From: DATAGF01 sp963835685 | Lineage (GTDB): Bacteria; Actinomycetota; Thermoleophilia; Miltoncostaeales; Miltoncostaeaceae | Assembly (NCBI GenBank): GCA_963835685.1 | Contig: CAWIGI010000002.1 | Coordinates: 18,557 to 82,556, forward strand | Reading direction: 5' to 3' | DNA: 64,000 nucleotides | In this document: positions 43,989 to 53,264 of the stretch, in pieces | Layout: each line of letters begins with the position of its first letter | Position numbering within the stretch: position 1 is the first letter of the stretch | Made by a program: the position numbers and the translations under genes | Notes under the pieces: model-generated | Databases searched by the model: none | What the model was told of the DNA's origin: nothing | What the model saw: only the letters and a program-made list of their open reading frames with translations

Positions 43989-46838
43989 CGCGCCGCCCAC
44001 GATGACAGACCAGGCGCTTCGGATCCCCCGCCGCTTCACCCGTCCCGGGGTCCACCCGTACGACGAGCTCGCCTGGGGCCCGCGCGAGGCCGTCATCGTC
44101 GAGCCCGCCCGCGACGACCGGCCCGAGCGCGAGGTCTTCCGCCAGGACGACTGCGAGTTCCCGCTGGACTGGTCGGACACGGCGGTGCGCATCGTCGCCT
44201 CGAAGTACTTCCGCTACAGCAGGGACGACCCGCGCCGCGAGCGCAGCCTGCGCCAGGTCGTTCGACCGGGTGGTCGACACCATCCGCCACCACGGCGCCG
44301 CGGGGGGCTACTTCGCCGACGACGAGGAGGCGGAGACCTTCGCCCAGGAGCTGCGGCACATCCTCGTGACGCAGAAGGCGGCGTTCAACTCCCCGGTCTG
44401 GTTCAACTGCGGCGTTGACGTCGCGGCGCGCGAGCCCGATCCCGACCGGATCCTGGACGTCGACGAGCCGCCGGTCGGGGAGGGCGAGCCGCGCGTCAAC
44501 CAGGCCTCGGCGTGCTTCATCCTGTCGGTCAACGACACCATGCCGTCCATCCAGCGCTGGATCGCCTCGGAGTCGGAGATCTTCCGCGGCGGGTCGGGCG
44601 CCGGCGTGAACCTGTCGCGCCTGCGCGGCGACGGCGAGCCCCTGTCCAACGGCGGCCAGGCGTCGGGTCCCGTCAGCTTCATGCGCTGGGCCGACTCCGG
44701 CGCCGGGTCGATCAAGTCCGGCGGCGGCACCCGGCGGGCCGCGAAGATGGTGATCCTCGACGCGGACCACCCCGACATCCTCGAGTTCGTGCGCTCCAAG
44801 GCGCACGAGGAGCAGAAGGCCTACGCGCTCGGCGAGATGGGCTACGACCTGGGCCTGAACGGCGACGCCTGGCGCTCCATCCAGTTCCAGAACGCCAACA
44901 ACTCGGTGCGGCTCACCGACGACTTCTTCCGCCGCGTCGCCGACGGCGAGACCTGGCAGACCCGCACCGTGGCCACGGGCGAGGTCACGAGGGAGATGCC
45001 GGCCGCCGAGCTGCTGCGCGAGATCGCCGAGGCGGCGTGGGCCTGCGGCGATCCGGGCGATCCAGTACGAGGACACCATCCAGCGCTGGCACACCAGCCC
45101 GAACGCCGGCCGCATCTCGGCCTCCAACCCCTGTTCGGAATACCTGCACATCGACGACTCGGCCTGCAACCTGGCGTCGATCAACCTCATGGAGTTCCTC
45201 GGCGACGACGGCGCGTTCGCGGTCGACGACTTCCGCCACGCCGTGCGCGTGATGCTCACCGCGCAGGAGATCATCGTCACGCCGGCCAGCTACCCGACCA
45301 AGCGGATCGGCGACAACGCGCGCGCCTACCGCCAGCTCGGGCTCGGCTATACCAACCTCGGCTCGCTGCTGATGTGCCAGGGCCTCGCGTACGACTCCGA
45401 CGGGGGCCGCGCGTGGGCCGGGGCGATCACGGCGCTGCTGCAGGGCGAGGCCTACGCGCAGTCCGCGCGCATGGCCGCGCGCGTGGGCGCCTATGAGGGC
45501 TACGAGGCCGACCGCGAGGCGCAGGACCGCGTGGTGCGCATGCACCGCGACGCGGCCCTCGACCTGCCGGCCGAGGCGGCGGGGTTCAGCTACGCCGAGG
45601 TGCGCGCCGCCGCGGCCACGGCCCTGGACGACGCCGTCGCCCTCGGCCAGTCGGAGGGGCGCCTCGGGGCCCCGGGCTACCGCAACGCCCAGGTCAGCGT
45701 CATCGCGCCGACCGGCACGATCAGCTTCATGATGGACGCCCAGACCACCGGCATCGAGCCGGCGATCGGGCTCATCAGCTACAAGACGCTCGTCGGCGGC
45801 GGCTACATGAAGCTGGTCAACACCGACGTCGAGCGGGCGCTCACGGCGCTCGGCTACGACGGGGACCAGCGCACGGCGATCCTGGCCCACGTGGACGCCA
45901 CCGGCGCCATCGAGGGCGCCCCCGGCCTCGACGCGGAGCACCTGCCGGTGTTCGACTGCGCCTTCGGCGTGCCCGGAGGGCGCACGATCGCGCCGGAGGG
46001 CCACGTCCGCATGATGGCCGCGGTGCAGCCCTTCGTCTCGGGCGCGATCAGCAAGACGGTGAACCTGCCCAACGACGCCACGGTCGAGGACGTCAGCGAC
46101 ATCTACACGCTCGGCTGGCGGCTCGGCCTGAAGGCGATCGCCATCTATCGGGACGGCTCGAAGCGCACCCAGCCGCTCTCGACGACCGCGGGCGATGCGG
46201 CGTCCGCGTCGGCGGCCGAGGCCCCGGCGCCGGTGCGACGGCGTCTGCCGGACGACCGCGCGGCGATGACCCACAAGTTCAGCGTCGGGGGCCAGGAGGG
46301 CTACATCACGGTCGGCCTCTACGACGACGGCTCGCCCGGCGAGGTCTTCGTGAAGATGAGCAAGCAGGGGTCGACGGTCTCGGGCCTGATGGACTCGGTC
46401 GCCATCGCATGGTCGATGGCGCTCCAGCACGGCGTGCCCGTCGAGAGCCTCATCTCCAAGTACATCGACCACCGCTTCGAGCCGTCCGGGTTCACGGGCA
46501 ACCCGCGGATCCCGATGGCCCGCTCGGTCGTGGACTACCTCGCCCGCTGGATGGCCTCGCGCTTCCTCTCGGAGGAGGACCAGCGGCTGGCCGGCGTGCT
46601 CCCGCTCACGACGCCGGCGCCCCCGGCCGAGGGCGACGAGGAGGACGTCCCCGACGACCAGCTCTCCTTCCGCGACGTCGCCGCGCCGGCCGGGGAGGGG
46701 GACGGCGACGGCGCCCGCTCCAGGCTCGTCCTGCAGAGCACGGGCCAGGTCTGCGACTCGTGCGGCAGCTCGGACCTGGTGAGGTCCGGCACCTGCCTCA
46801 CCTGCCGCACCTGCGGCGCGACCAGCGGGTGCGGATAG
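43978..46838 (+). CDS. nrdJ: Ribonucleoside-diphosphate reductase, adenosylcobalamin-dependent (class II)
   Basis: About 950 residues. Makes deoxynucleotides using B12, without oxygen. ATG 43978. The reading frame is broken twice, near 44260 (VFDRV) and near 45060 (an extra G before IQYED). Conserved blocks: NQASACFILSVNDTMPSIQR, GSGAGVNLSRLRGDGEPLSN, NANNSVRLTDDFFRRVADGE, ASNPCSEYLHIDDSACNLAS, NAQVSVIAPTGTISFMMDAQ, and VNLPNDATVEDVSDIYTLGW. The C-terminus has a CDSCGSSDLVRSGTCLTCRT zinc-ribbon with a final C-x2-C typical of NrdJ. With nrdR directly upstream the pair is a self-contained regulated dNTP module. The frame breaks look like sequencing indels, since the enzyme is essential. Confidence 0.9.
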
Positions 46839-47142
46839 CGACGGGCGGACGCCTCGGCCGCGAGACCACAGTGGTCGAGGGGGAGCGCTTTCTGCCGACG
46901 GCCAAACCCGTATGGGTCACGGTCGCCGGACCGCAATTACGCACAAGCGATAGCTGCTTGACAGCTATGGAGCGGCTGGCTGGGCCAGCCTCTCCCTCCG
47001 CCCTCGACTCCCTCACAGTAGCGGAGCGTTGGACGCGAGATGATCGCCGGATGTCGGTCTGTGCGGGTTGGTTCGTTTCCCTTCTTTGCGGGCTTCCAGG
47101 CGAGCGCCTCGCCTGCAGGGCCGCGTAGGACGGTCACGGGCA
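46839..47142. other. 304-base intergenic region with two hairpins
   Basis: No convincing gene is seen. It contains the palindrome GACCAC-A-GTGGTC (46864-46876) and a perfect 7-bp hairpin ATAGCTG-CTTGA-CAGCTAT (46950-46968), plus an internal TTGACA (46959-46964). The first, 25 bases after the nrdJ stop, may act in termination. The second may be an operator or promoter element for the flavin monooxygenase that starts at 47143. Confidence 0.45.
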
Positions 47143-48156
47143 GTGCGCGTGGTCATCGTCGGCGCCGGGGTGGTCGGCCTCTGCCTGGCCCGGGGCCTGC
47201 GCCGGCGGGGGCTCGATCCGGTCGTGGTCGAGCGCGCCCCGGCCGGCGCCTACCGCCCGCGGCCGTTCATGCTCCCGTACCACGGCTTCGAGGCGCTCGA
47301 GGACGCCGGCGCGCTCGAGCCGGTACGGGGCGTCGCCTGGGAGATCGCGCCGCGGCCCGACGGGACGCCGGTGGCCCTGGCGGCGCCGTTCGTGCGGGTG
47401 AGCGAGATCCTCGCCGACGGCGTCCCCGTGGCGCACGAGCGGGAGGTGACCGGCCTCCTGCGCGACGCGGGCCGCGTGACCGGCGTGCGGCTGCGGGACG
47501 CGTCCGGCGGCGAGCGCGACGAGCCGGCCGACCTGGTCGTGGCCTGCGACGGCGTCCGTTCGCCGACGCGGGCGATGGCGGGGATCGACGCCGAGATCTC
47601 CCTCGCCGAGGGCGCCCACCTGTCGTTCATGAGCTCCGCGGTCATCGATCGCCCGTTCGCGCTGCACTACCAGGCCGACGGCCGCCAGGTGGGCCTGCTC
47701 GGCTGGCCGGACGGCTCGGCGGGCTGGTGGGACATCGAGCGCTGCGGCCGCGAGGCCGCCCTGGCGCCCGGCCTGGACGCCTTCCGCGCCGCCTTCGCCC
47801 GCCTGATCCCCGAGGCGGCGCCGGCCCTCGAGGCCATCACCTCGGTGGAGCAGCTCGTCTACCGCGAGGTCGAGGAGGTGCGCTGCGAGCGCTGGTGGGT
47901 GCCCGGGCTCGTGGTCATCGGTGACGCGGCCCACGCCGTCGGCCCCGAGGCGGGCCTGGGCGCGGGCCTGGGCCTCGGCGACGCGCTCGCGCTGGCGGTG
48001 GCGCTCGAGCGGAACCGGGACCCGGACGGCGCCTGCGCCGACTACGAGCTCTGGCGGCGGCCGGCCGTGCGGCCCTACGAGGAGATCGGCGCCGCCGGCG
48101 CCCGGGTGGCGCGCGGCGGCGTCAAGCCCCCCGAGGAGCGCTGGCCGCCGCCATAG
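47143..48156 (+). CDS. FAD-dependent monooxygenase
   Basis: 337 residues, open. GTG 47143 (VRVVIVGAGVVGLCLARGLR) is chosen because it opens directly on the nucleotide-binding G7-x-G9-x2-G12. Further flavin motifs: VVERAPAGAYRPRPFMLPYH, VVACDGVRSPTRAMAGIDAE, and the second FAD box VVIGDAAHAVGPEAGLGAGL. These are the signatures of aromatic hydroxylase/UbiH-type single-component monooxygenases. Substrate unknown; the region between the FAD boxes (FALHYQADGRQVGLLGW) is the likely substrate roof. It is followed seven bases later by a ferritin-like gene, possibly in the same transcript. Confidence 0.85.
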   Translation: MRVVIVGAGVVGLCLARGLRRRGLDPVVVERAPAGAYRPRPFMLPYHGFEALEDAGALEPVRGVAWEIAPRPDGTPVALAAPFVRVSEILADGVPVAHEREVTGLLRDAGRVTGVRLRDASGGERDEPADLVVACDGVRSPTRAMAGIDAEISLAEGAHLSFMSSAVIDRPFALHYQADGRQVGLLGWPDGSAGWWDIERCGREAALAPGLDAFRAAFARLIPEAAPALEAITSVEQLVYREVEEVRCERWWVPGLVVIGDAAHAVGPEAGLGAGLGLGDALALAVALERNRDPDGACADYELWRRPAVRPYEEIGAAGARVARGGVKPPEERWPPP

Positions 48157-48163
48157 CCCCGCG

Positions 48164-48706
48164 ATGGCGCTACGCCCCCTCCAGCGCCTCGCGCCGCCAG
48201 AGCGGCTCCTGGCCGAAGCGGGCGGCGAGCCGGTTAACGACGTCGCCATCGGCAACCTGGCCGCCACGGCCGAGCTGCTCGCGATCGACTTCTACACGCG
48301 GGGGATCGAGTCGGGCTTCTTCAAGGCCGACGTGCTCGGCTACATGGTCGCGTCGCGCAAGAGCGAGCAGGACCACTACGACGCGCTCGCCAAGGTGCTC
48401 GGCATGGAGATCCCCAGGGGCCTCACCTTCGGCTACCCGGACGCGACCTTCGCCTCGGCGGAGAGCATCGCGACGACCGGCACCGCCCTCGAGGAGGCGT
48501 TCGTGGGCGCGTACATGGGCGCCATCCCGGCGCTGAAGGACGACGGCCTGAAGGTGGTCGCGGCCCAGATCGGCGCCAACGAGGCCCAGCACCTGACGAC
48601 CTTCAGGTCGCTGGCCGCCGACGGCAGGCTGGTCCCCAACCCCTCGCTGCCCAAGGTGCTGACGGCGGCGGAGGCGACGGCGGCCGTCACGCCCTTCCTG
48701 AGCTGA
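48164..48706 (+). CDS. Ferritin-like diiron domain protein
   Basis: 180 residues, open, ATG 48164. A four-helix ferritin-like bundle: helix 1 VAIGNLAATAELLAIDFYTR (Glu), helix 2 MVASRKSEQDHYDALAKVLG (Glu-x-x-His), helix 3 GTALEEAFVGAYMGAIPALK (Glu), helix 4 VVAAQIGANEAQHLTTFRSL (Glu-x-x-His). This arrangement gives a di-iron site of the ferritin/rubrerythrin superfamily, close to DUF4439-like proteins. No signal peptide. A role in iron handling or oxidative protection is inferred. It follows the flavin monooxygenase by seven bases and ends at a bidirectional stem-loop before copC. Confidence 0.8.
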   Translation: MALRPLQRLAPPERLLAEAGGEPVNDVAIGNLAATAELLAIDFYTRGIESGFFKADVLGYMVASRKSEQDHYDALAKVLGMEIPRGLTFGYPDATFASAESIATTGTALEEAFVGAYMGAIPALKDDGLKVVAAQIGANEAQHLTTFRSLAADGRLVPNPSLPKVLTAAEATAAVTPFLS

Positions 48707-48714
48707 TCGCGGGC

Positions 48715-48737
48715 CGGCGGCGCGACCCCGGCCGCCG
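48715..48737. terminator. Stem-loop between convergent ferritin-like gene and copC
   Basis: CGGCGGC (48715-48721) and GCCGCCG (48731-48737) pair perfectly over 7 bp with a 9-base loop, nine bases after the ferritin-like stop and 12 bases before the copC stop (48750). There is no T-tract; it fits a GC-rich bidirectional terminator. Confidence 0.45.
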
Positions 48738-48749
48738 CGCCCCGCCCCC

Positions 48750-49163
48750 TCAGCCGCGCACGCGGTACCCGACGACCCCGCTCACGGCGTGGCCGTCGGT
48801 GCCGGTCACCCGCCAGACGATCCGGTAGGCGCCGGCCTGCTTCTTGGGCCCCGGTCGCTTCAGCTCGACCACCACCCGCGAGGCGTTGGCTGAGGAGACG
48901 TACTTCCGCTTGACGAGGTTCCCCTCCCCGTTGCGGGTGGCCCTGACCCTGCCGACCCGCACGACCGGGCCCGTGAAGACGATCGTCACCCTCGCGGGCG
49001 TGCGCGCGAGGACGGAGCCGCTCCTCGGGGTGCTCGACTCGACCCCGGTGTGGCCGAGGGCGGTGGCGGCGCCGGCGGCCGCGACGCAGGATGCCGCGGC
49101 CAGCGCCGCGAGGGTGGCGGCGCGCCGCAGGGCGGGCGCGTTCGTGGCCGACAGCCGTCCCAT
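48750..49163 (-). CDS. copC: Copper-binding CopC-domain protein
   Basis: 137 residues, open, ATG 49163. A signal peptide (ALRRAATLAALAAASCVAAA) precedes a mature N-terminus of the CopC type: GHTGVESSTPRSGSVLARTP with the copper-binding His, and ARVTIVFTGPVVRVGRVRAT. The second half carries AGAYRIVWRVTGTDGHAVSG, whose DGH-x-x-SG is the second conserved copper-side motif, ending GVVGYRVRG. Periplasmic/outer-face copper carrier, usually paired with CopD or with CtaG-like proteins, as here with the divergent ctaG. The His and strands are in place, so it should bind copper. Confidence 0.9.
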   Translation of the reverse strand: MGRLSATNAPALRRAATLAALAAASCVAAAGAATALGHTGVESSTPRSGSVLARTPARVTIVFTGPVVRVGRVRATRNGEGNLVKRKYVSSANASRVVVELKRPGPKKQAGAYRIVWRVTGTDGHAVSGVVGYRVRG

Positions 49164-49217
49164 CGAAGGGTCAGTATGACCCCCGGCGTGTGCGACCATC
49201 GCGATGTGAGGTCTCCC

Positions 49218-50207
49218 ATGCCTCTGATCGCCGCCGCCGGCTTCATGGCCCTGGCCGTCGCGCTCACCGCGCTCGCCTCGGGCGGCGTGTCCCACCTCGG
49301 CCATTCGGGGCCCTCCGCGCAGGCGACGACCGACCTGGGCGAGCTGTGGGCGGTGCCGCCGGTGGAGGTCGCCGCCATCCTCATCGCCGCCGCGCTCTAC
49401 GCCGGGCGGGTCCGCCGCGTCTCCGGCGTGGTGCCGGGGTGGCGGCAGGCGTCCTTCGCCGCGGGGATCGTGGTGCTGCTCGTCGCCGTGTGCTCGCCGC
49501 TCGGCGGCATCGCCCAGCAGGGCCTGCTCAGCGCCCACATGCTCCAGCACACGCTGATCGGCGCCGTGGCGCCGCTCCTCCTGCTGCTCGGCATGCCGCG
49601 GGCGTTCCTCGAGCCGCTACTGTCGCCCGCCTGGCGACGCCGCCTCGGACGGGTGCTGCACCCGACCGTCGCCTTCCCGCTCTGGGCCGTCGGGACGATC
49701 GTCTGGTTGCTCCCGGCGGTGCACCACGAGGTGCTCGAGAGCGCGCCGCTCTGGATCCTGCAGCAGGCGTCGTTCCTGGCCCTCGGGCTGGTCCTCTGGG
49801 CGCCGGTCGTCGAGAGCCTCCCCGCGCCCGACTGGTTCTCGACGGGGTGGAAGTGCGGCTACATGGTCGGGGTCTGGGTCGTCGGGCTGTCGATCGCGAA
49901 CGTCTACTGGTTCTCGGGGACCGCCTTCTACGACTCGCACGCCGCCGCGGCGGCGGCCTGGAGCGTCGAGCCGCTCGAGGACCAGGCGAACGCCGGGACC
50001 GTGATGATGGTGCTGCACTGCCTGCTGGCGTTCGGGGCGATCGCGGTGCTCTTCTTCCGCCAGGCCCGCGAGGGCGAGCTGCGCCAGCGGCTGCTCGAGG
50101 CCGGCATCGACCCGGACCGGGTCGAGCGCGCCACGCGCGCCGGCACGGCCGACGCGCTCGCCCGGGCGCACGGGGTCCCCGTCCGCACGCGCGCCGGCAT
50201 CGACTGA
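49218..50207 (+). CDS. CtaG-type copper-assembly membrane protein
   Basis: 329 residues, open, ATG 49218 with GAGG upstream (GTG 49206 is an alternative). Six or seven hydrophobic segments: AAAGFMALAVALTALASGGV, VEVAAILIAAALYAGRV, ASFAAGIVVLLVAVCSPLGG, HMLQHTLIGAVAPLLLLLGM, FPLWAVGTIVWLLPAVHHEV, and FLALGLVLWAPVVESLPAPD. Conserved His and Cys residues (AHMLQHTLIG and AVHHEVLES) sit in the membrane, matching the caa3_CtaG family, which helps assemble cytochrome c oxidase copper sites. Divergent from copC across 54 bases, forming a copper handling pair. Confidence 0.82.
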   Translation: MPLIAAAGFMALAVALTALASGGVSHLGHSGPSAQATTDLGELWAVPPVEVAAILIAAALYAGRVRRVSGVVPGWRQASFAAGIVVLLVAVCSPLGGIAQQGLLSAHMLQHTLIGAVAPLLLLLGMPRAFLEPLLSPAWRRRLGRVLHPTVAFPLWAVGTIVWLLPAVHHEVLESAPLWILQQASFLALGLVLWAPVVESLPAPDWFSTGWKCGYMVGVWVVGLSIANVYWFSGTAFYDSHAAAAAAWSVEPLEDQANAGTVMMVLHCLLAFGAIAVLFFRQAREGELRQRLLEAGIDPDRVERATRAGTADALARAHGVPVRTRAGID

Positions 50208-50223
50208 CCGCCCCGCCCGCCGG

Positions 50224-50691
50224 CTACGCCGCCCGGCAGTCCCCGCAGCGCCCCCAGAGGATCACGTCGTGGCCGTCAACCTCGAACTCGGCGCCGGTCG
50301 CGGCCGCGTCGAGCGCCCGCTCGAGGCCGGGGTCCTCGAACGGCCGCACCACCCCGCAGTCAACGCACACGACGTGGTGGTGGTGCTCCCCGCCCGGCAT
50401 CGCGGGCTCGTACCGGGCCACGCCGCCGCCCAGGTCGAGGCGCTGCACCAGCCCCAGGCTCACGAGCAGGTCCAGCACCCGGTAGACGCTCGCGATCCCC
50501 ACCGCGCGGCCCTCGCCGCGGAGCTGGTCGAAGATCTCCTGCGCCGAGCGGCAGCAGTCCTGGGCCGCGAGCGACTCGATCACGGCGCGGCGCGCGCCGC
50601 CGGAGCGGTGCCCCGCGCGGGCCACCCGGTCGAGCGCGTGGCCCGCCCAGAGCGCGCCCGGGTCGCCGGCGCGGGAGCGCGCGGGCGCCAT
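50224..50691 (-). CDS. zur: Fur-family regulator, probably zinc-responsive (Zur)
   Basis: 155 residues, open, ATG 50691. Winged-helix N-terminus (GARRAVIESLAAQDCCRSAQ, IFDQLRGEGRAVGIASVYRV, LDLLVSLGLVQRLDLGGGVA) and a C-terminal metal domain with GGEHHHHVVCVDCGVVRPFE and the final RCGDCRAA, giving two C-x2-C zinc-structural pairs. The context (last gene of znuABC-zur) identifies it as Zur rather than iron Fur. Its start overlaps the znuC stop (ATG/TGA sharing). It should repress the operon when zinc is plentiful; a candidate operator lies at 53265-53280. Confidence 0.88.
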   Translation of the reverse strand: MAPARSRAGDPGALWAGHALDRVARAGHRSGGARRAVIESLAAQDCCRSAQEIFDQLRGEGRAVGIASVYRVLDLLVSLGLVQRLDLGGGVARYEPAMPGGEHHHHVVCVDCGVVRPFEDPGLERALDAAATGAEFEVDGHDVILWGRCGDCRAA

Positions 50692-51472
50692 CAGTGCGCC
50701 TCGTCGTGGTCGTGGCGGTGCACCGGGTCCATGACCAGCTCGGACCCTCCCGGGAGCTCGGCGAGCACGAGCCCGAAGGTCTCCGTCACCGCCTCCCGGG
50801 TGAGCACCTCGGCCGGCGGCCCGTAGCCGACGACGCGCCCGGCGAGCAGCAGGGCGCCCTCGGCGCCGAGCGCGTCGGTGACGTCGTGGGTGCAGACGAT
50901 GACGGCGGCGCCCCGGCGCCGCTCCTCGGCCAGGGCGCCGGCCAGCAGCTCGCGCCCCGCCAGGTCGAGGCCGGAGGTCGGCTCGTCGAGGATCAGCAGC
51001 TCGGCTCGCCACGCCAGCGACTGGGCGAGGTGGACCCGCTGGCGCTGCCCCCCGACAGGCTCCCGAGCGGCTCGTCGGCCAGGTCGGCGATGCCCATCCG
51101 CTCCATGCTGTCGCGGACCAGCCGGCGGTCGTCGCCGGTCATGCGGCCGACCAGGCCCCGGGCCGCGAACCGGCCCATCGCGACCACGTCGATCGCCCGA
51201 AGGGGCAGGACGAAGCCCGTGGGCTGGAACTGGCCGAGGTAGGCGACGCGCGCGGGGGCGGCGCCGGGCCGCCGGCCGAGCACCTGGAGGGCGCCGCCGA
51301 GCGGCGGGAGGAGTCCGGCGACGGTCTTGACGAGGGTGGACTTGCCGGAGCCGTTGGTGCCGAGCACGGCCAGGGTCGCCCCCGGGGCGAGCTCCAGCGT
51401 CAGCCCCTCGACCACCGGGCGGCCGCCGTAGCCCACGGCGAGGCCGTCTGCGGCGAGCGCGGCGCTGCTCAC
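50691..51472 (-). CDS. znuC: Zinc ABC transporter ATP-binding protein
   Basis: About 260 residues; one base appears missing in a G-run near 51050. Drives zinc uptake. GTG 51472 overlaps the znuB stop (GTGA). Walker A AVLGTNGSGKSTLVKTVAGL; signature LSGGQRQRVHLA (broken by the missing G, then re-joined); Walker B ELLILDEPTSGLDLAGREL followed by AAVIVCTHDVTDALGAEGAL. It ends with DPVHRHDHDEAH, a His-rich C-terminus consistent with zinc, and its stop overlaps the zur start. Confidence 0.88.
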
Positions 51473-52308
51473 GCGGGGCTGGCGCGGAGGGCCGGCCGGC
51501 GCAGGGACTGCACGGTCAGCGCGACGAAGAAGACGGCGACCTCCACGAGGACGATGGCCGCCCCCGCCGCCAGGTCGTAGTGGTAGGAGAGCAGCAGCCC
51601 GGCGACCACGGACAGCGCGCCGAGAACGGCGGCGAGGGCCATCATCGCCCCGATCCGCCGGGCGAGCAGCGCGGCCGTCGCGGGGGGCGCGACGAGCATC
51701 CCGAACACCAGCAGGGTGCCCACCGTCTGGAAGGAGACGACGACCGTCAGGGCGACCATCCCCAGCAGCAGCCACTCGTAGAGCTCGGCCGAGAAGCCGG
51801 CGACCTGCGCGTGCTCGCGATCGAAGGCCAGCAGCAGGAACGGGCGCGCGCAGGCCGCCGCGACCGCCGCGACGGCGACGGCGGCGCCGAGCTGGAGCCA
51901 GACGTCGGGCCACGAGATGCCGAGCACCTCGCCGAAGAGGATGCGGGTGAGATCGCCGCTGAAGCTGTCCGAGCGCGAGACGATCACGACGCCCAGCGCC
52001 AGCATGCCGACGAACAGGAGGCCGATCGCGGTGTCGCCCGACAGCCGCGAGCGCCGCCGCACGACGCCCACGCCGGCGATCATGACGGCCGCGCCCACGA
52101 CCGCCCCGCCGATGCCCGGGAGCCCGAGCAGGATCGCGCCGGCGATGCCCGGGAGGACCCCGTGGGCGAGCGCGTCGCCGATGAACGCGAGGCCCCGGAG
52201 GACGACGAAGGTGCCGACGATCGCGCAGGCCACGGCGACGAGGCAACCGGCAACCAGCGCGCGCAGCATGAACTCGTTGTCGAGGAACGGGTCGATCAGC
52301 GCGCTCAT
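51469..52308 (-). CDS. znuB: Zinc ABC transporter permease
   Basis: 279 residues, open, ATG 52308. About eight hydrophobic segments: FMLRALVAGCLVAVACAIVG, VVLRGLAFIGDALAHGVLPG (the family-typical first loop), AGAILLGLPGIGGAVVGAAV, GLLFVGMLALGVVIVSRSDS, and SFQTVGTLLVFGMLVAPPAT, then ALAAVLGALSVVAGLLLSYH. Manganese/zinc permease family (ABC-3). Start overlaps the znuA stop and its stop overlaps znuC, so the three are one translation-coupled unit. Neighbour Zur and the His-rich znuA point to zinc rather than manganese. Confidence 0.92.
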   Translation of the reverse strand: MSALIDPFLDNEFMLRALVAGCLVAVACAIVGTFVVLRGLAFIGDALAHGVLPGIAGAILLGLPGIGGAVVGAAVMIAGVGVVRRRSRLSGDTAIGLLFVGMLALGVVIVSRSDSFSGDLTRILFGEVLGISWPDVWLQLGAAVAVAAVAAACARPFLLLAFDREHAQVAGFSAELYEWLLLGMVALTVVVSFQTVGTLLVFGMLVAPPATAALLARRIGAMMALAAVLGALSVVAGLLLSYHYDLAAGAAIVLVEVAVFFVALTVQSLRRPALRASPA

Positions 52309-53264
52309 GGGCCCCCGAGGCCGTCGGCCACGGCGGCTGCGGCCTCGCGCATGAAGGTGGCATATGAGCCGTCGTCCGGCAGCGTGTGCGTCCCGATCTC
52401 CACGACGCGCGCGCCGGTCTCGTCGGCGATCGCGTCGGCGACGCCCTCGGGCGTGCCGATCTCGTTGAAGATGGCTGGCACGCCGGCCGCGCGCACCTCG
52501 TCGCGCAGCCGGGCCAGGCCCTCCGCCGACACCTGGGCCTGGGAGCTGAGCGACGGGATGACCGTCCCGACGACGTCGAAGCCGTAGCGGTCGGCGAAGT
52601 AGCCCATGGACTCGTGCCCGGTGACGAGCTTGCGCCGGGCGGGCGGCACGCTCGCGAGGGTCTCGCGGACCTCCCGGTCCAGGGCTTCCAGGCCGGCGGT
52701 CACCTCGCCGGCGCGGCCGGCGAGCTCGAGGCCCAGGTCGCGCTCGAGCGCCGGCGCGAGCGCGAGCGCGACGTCGCGCATGGCCAGGGGATCCATCCAG
52801 ATGTGCGGGTCCTCGCCCGAGTGGCCGTGCTCCTCCTCGCCCTCGTGGTGCTCCTCACCCTCCCCCTCGGCGACCTCGCGCAGCGCCACGTGGTCCGTCG
52901 CCGTGAACACCGGCACCCCGTCCTCGCGCGCCCGCTCGAGGGCGTCCTCGAGGCCCTCCTCGAGGTCGAGCCCGTTCTCCACGACGACGTCGGCGTCGGC
53001 GACGGCCTCGATGTCCTTGGCCGAGGGCTGGAAGTCGTGGGGGTCGATGCCGTTCGGCATCACGACCTCGACCCGGGCCGCGTCGCCCACGAGGTCCTCC
53101 ACCACCGTCGCGAGCATGGGGGTCGTGACGACGACCGTCGGCGCGGACCCGGCCGCGTCGTCCGAGCCGCAGGCGGCCGCCCCATCAGGGAGGCGCAGAG
53201 GAGGGCCGCGCGGCGGCGGCGCGTCGCGGCACGGGACGGCGGTGGAGCCCGCGCGCCAGGCCAT
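52305..53264 (-). CDS. znuA: Zinc ABC transporter substrate-binding lipoprotein
   Basis: 319 residues as read from ATG 53264. The mature part has TVVVTTPMLATVVEDLVGDA, the metal ligand region VVMPNGIDPHDFQPSAKDIE, an acidic His-rich loop (EGEEHHEGEEEHGHSGEDPH) typical of zinc carriers, KLVTGHESMGYFADRYGFDV, and FNEIGTPEGVADAIADETGA. It should be an exported lipoprotein (AAACGSDD resembles a lipobox). The residues before it are not a convincing signal peptide in this frame; a hydrophobic RRRRAALLCASLMG is found in another frame at 53180-53230, so small sequence errors are likely there. Start uncertain. Confidence 0.82.
   Translation of the reverse strand: MAWRAGSTAVPCRDAPPPRGPPLRLPDGAAACGSDDAAGSAPTVVVTTPMLATVVEDLVGDAARVEVVMPNGIDPHDFQPSAKDIEAVADADVVVENGLDLEEGLEDALERAREDGVPVFTATDHVALREVAEGEGEEHHEGEEEHGHSGEDPHIWMDPLAMRDVALALAPALERDLGLELAGRAGEVTAGLEALDREVRETLASVPPARRKLVTGHESMGYFADRYGFDVVGTVIPSLSSQAQVSAEGLARLRDEVRAAGVPAIFNEIGTPEGVADAIADETGARVVEIGTHTLPDDGSYATFMREAAAAVADGLGGP

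Noticed and set aside
44250..45070. Programmed frameshifting in nrdJ
   Set aside because: Neither site shows a slippery heptamer with a downstream structure, and many other genes in the window carry similar single-base breaks.
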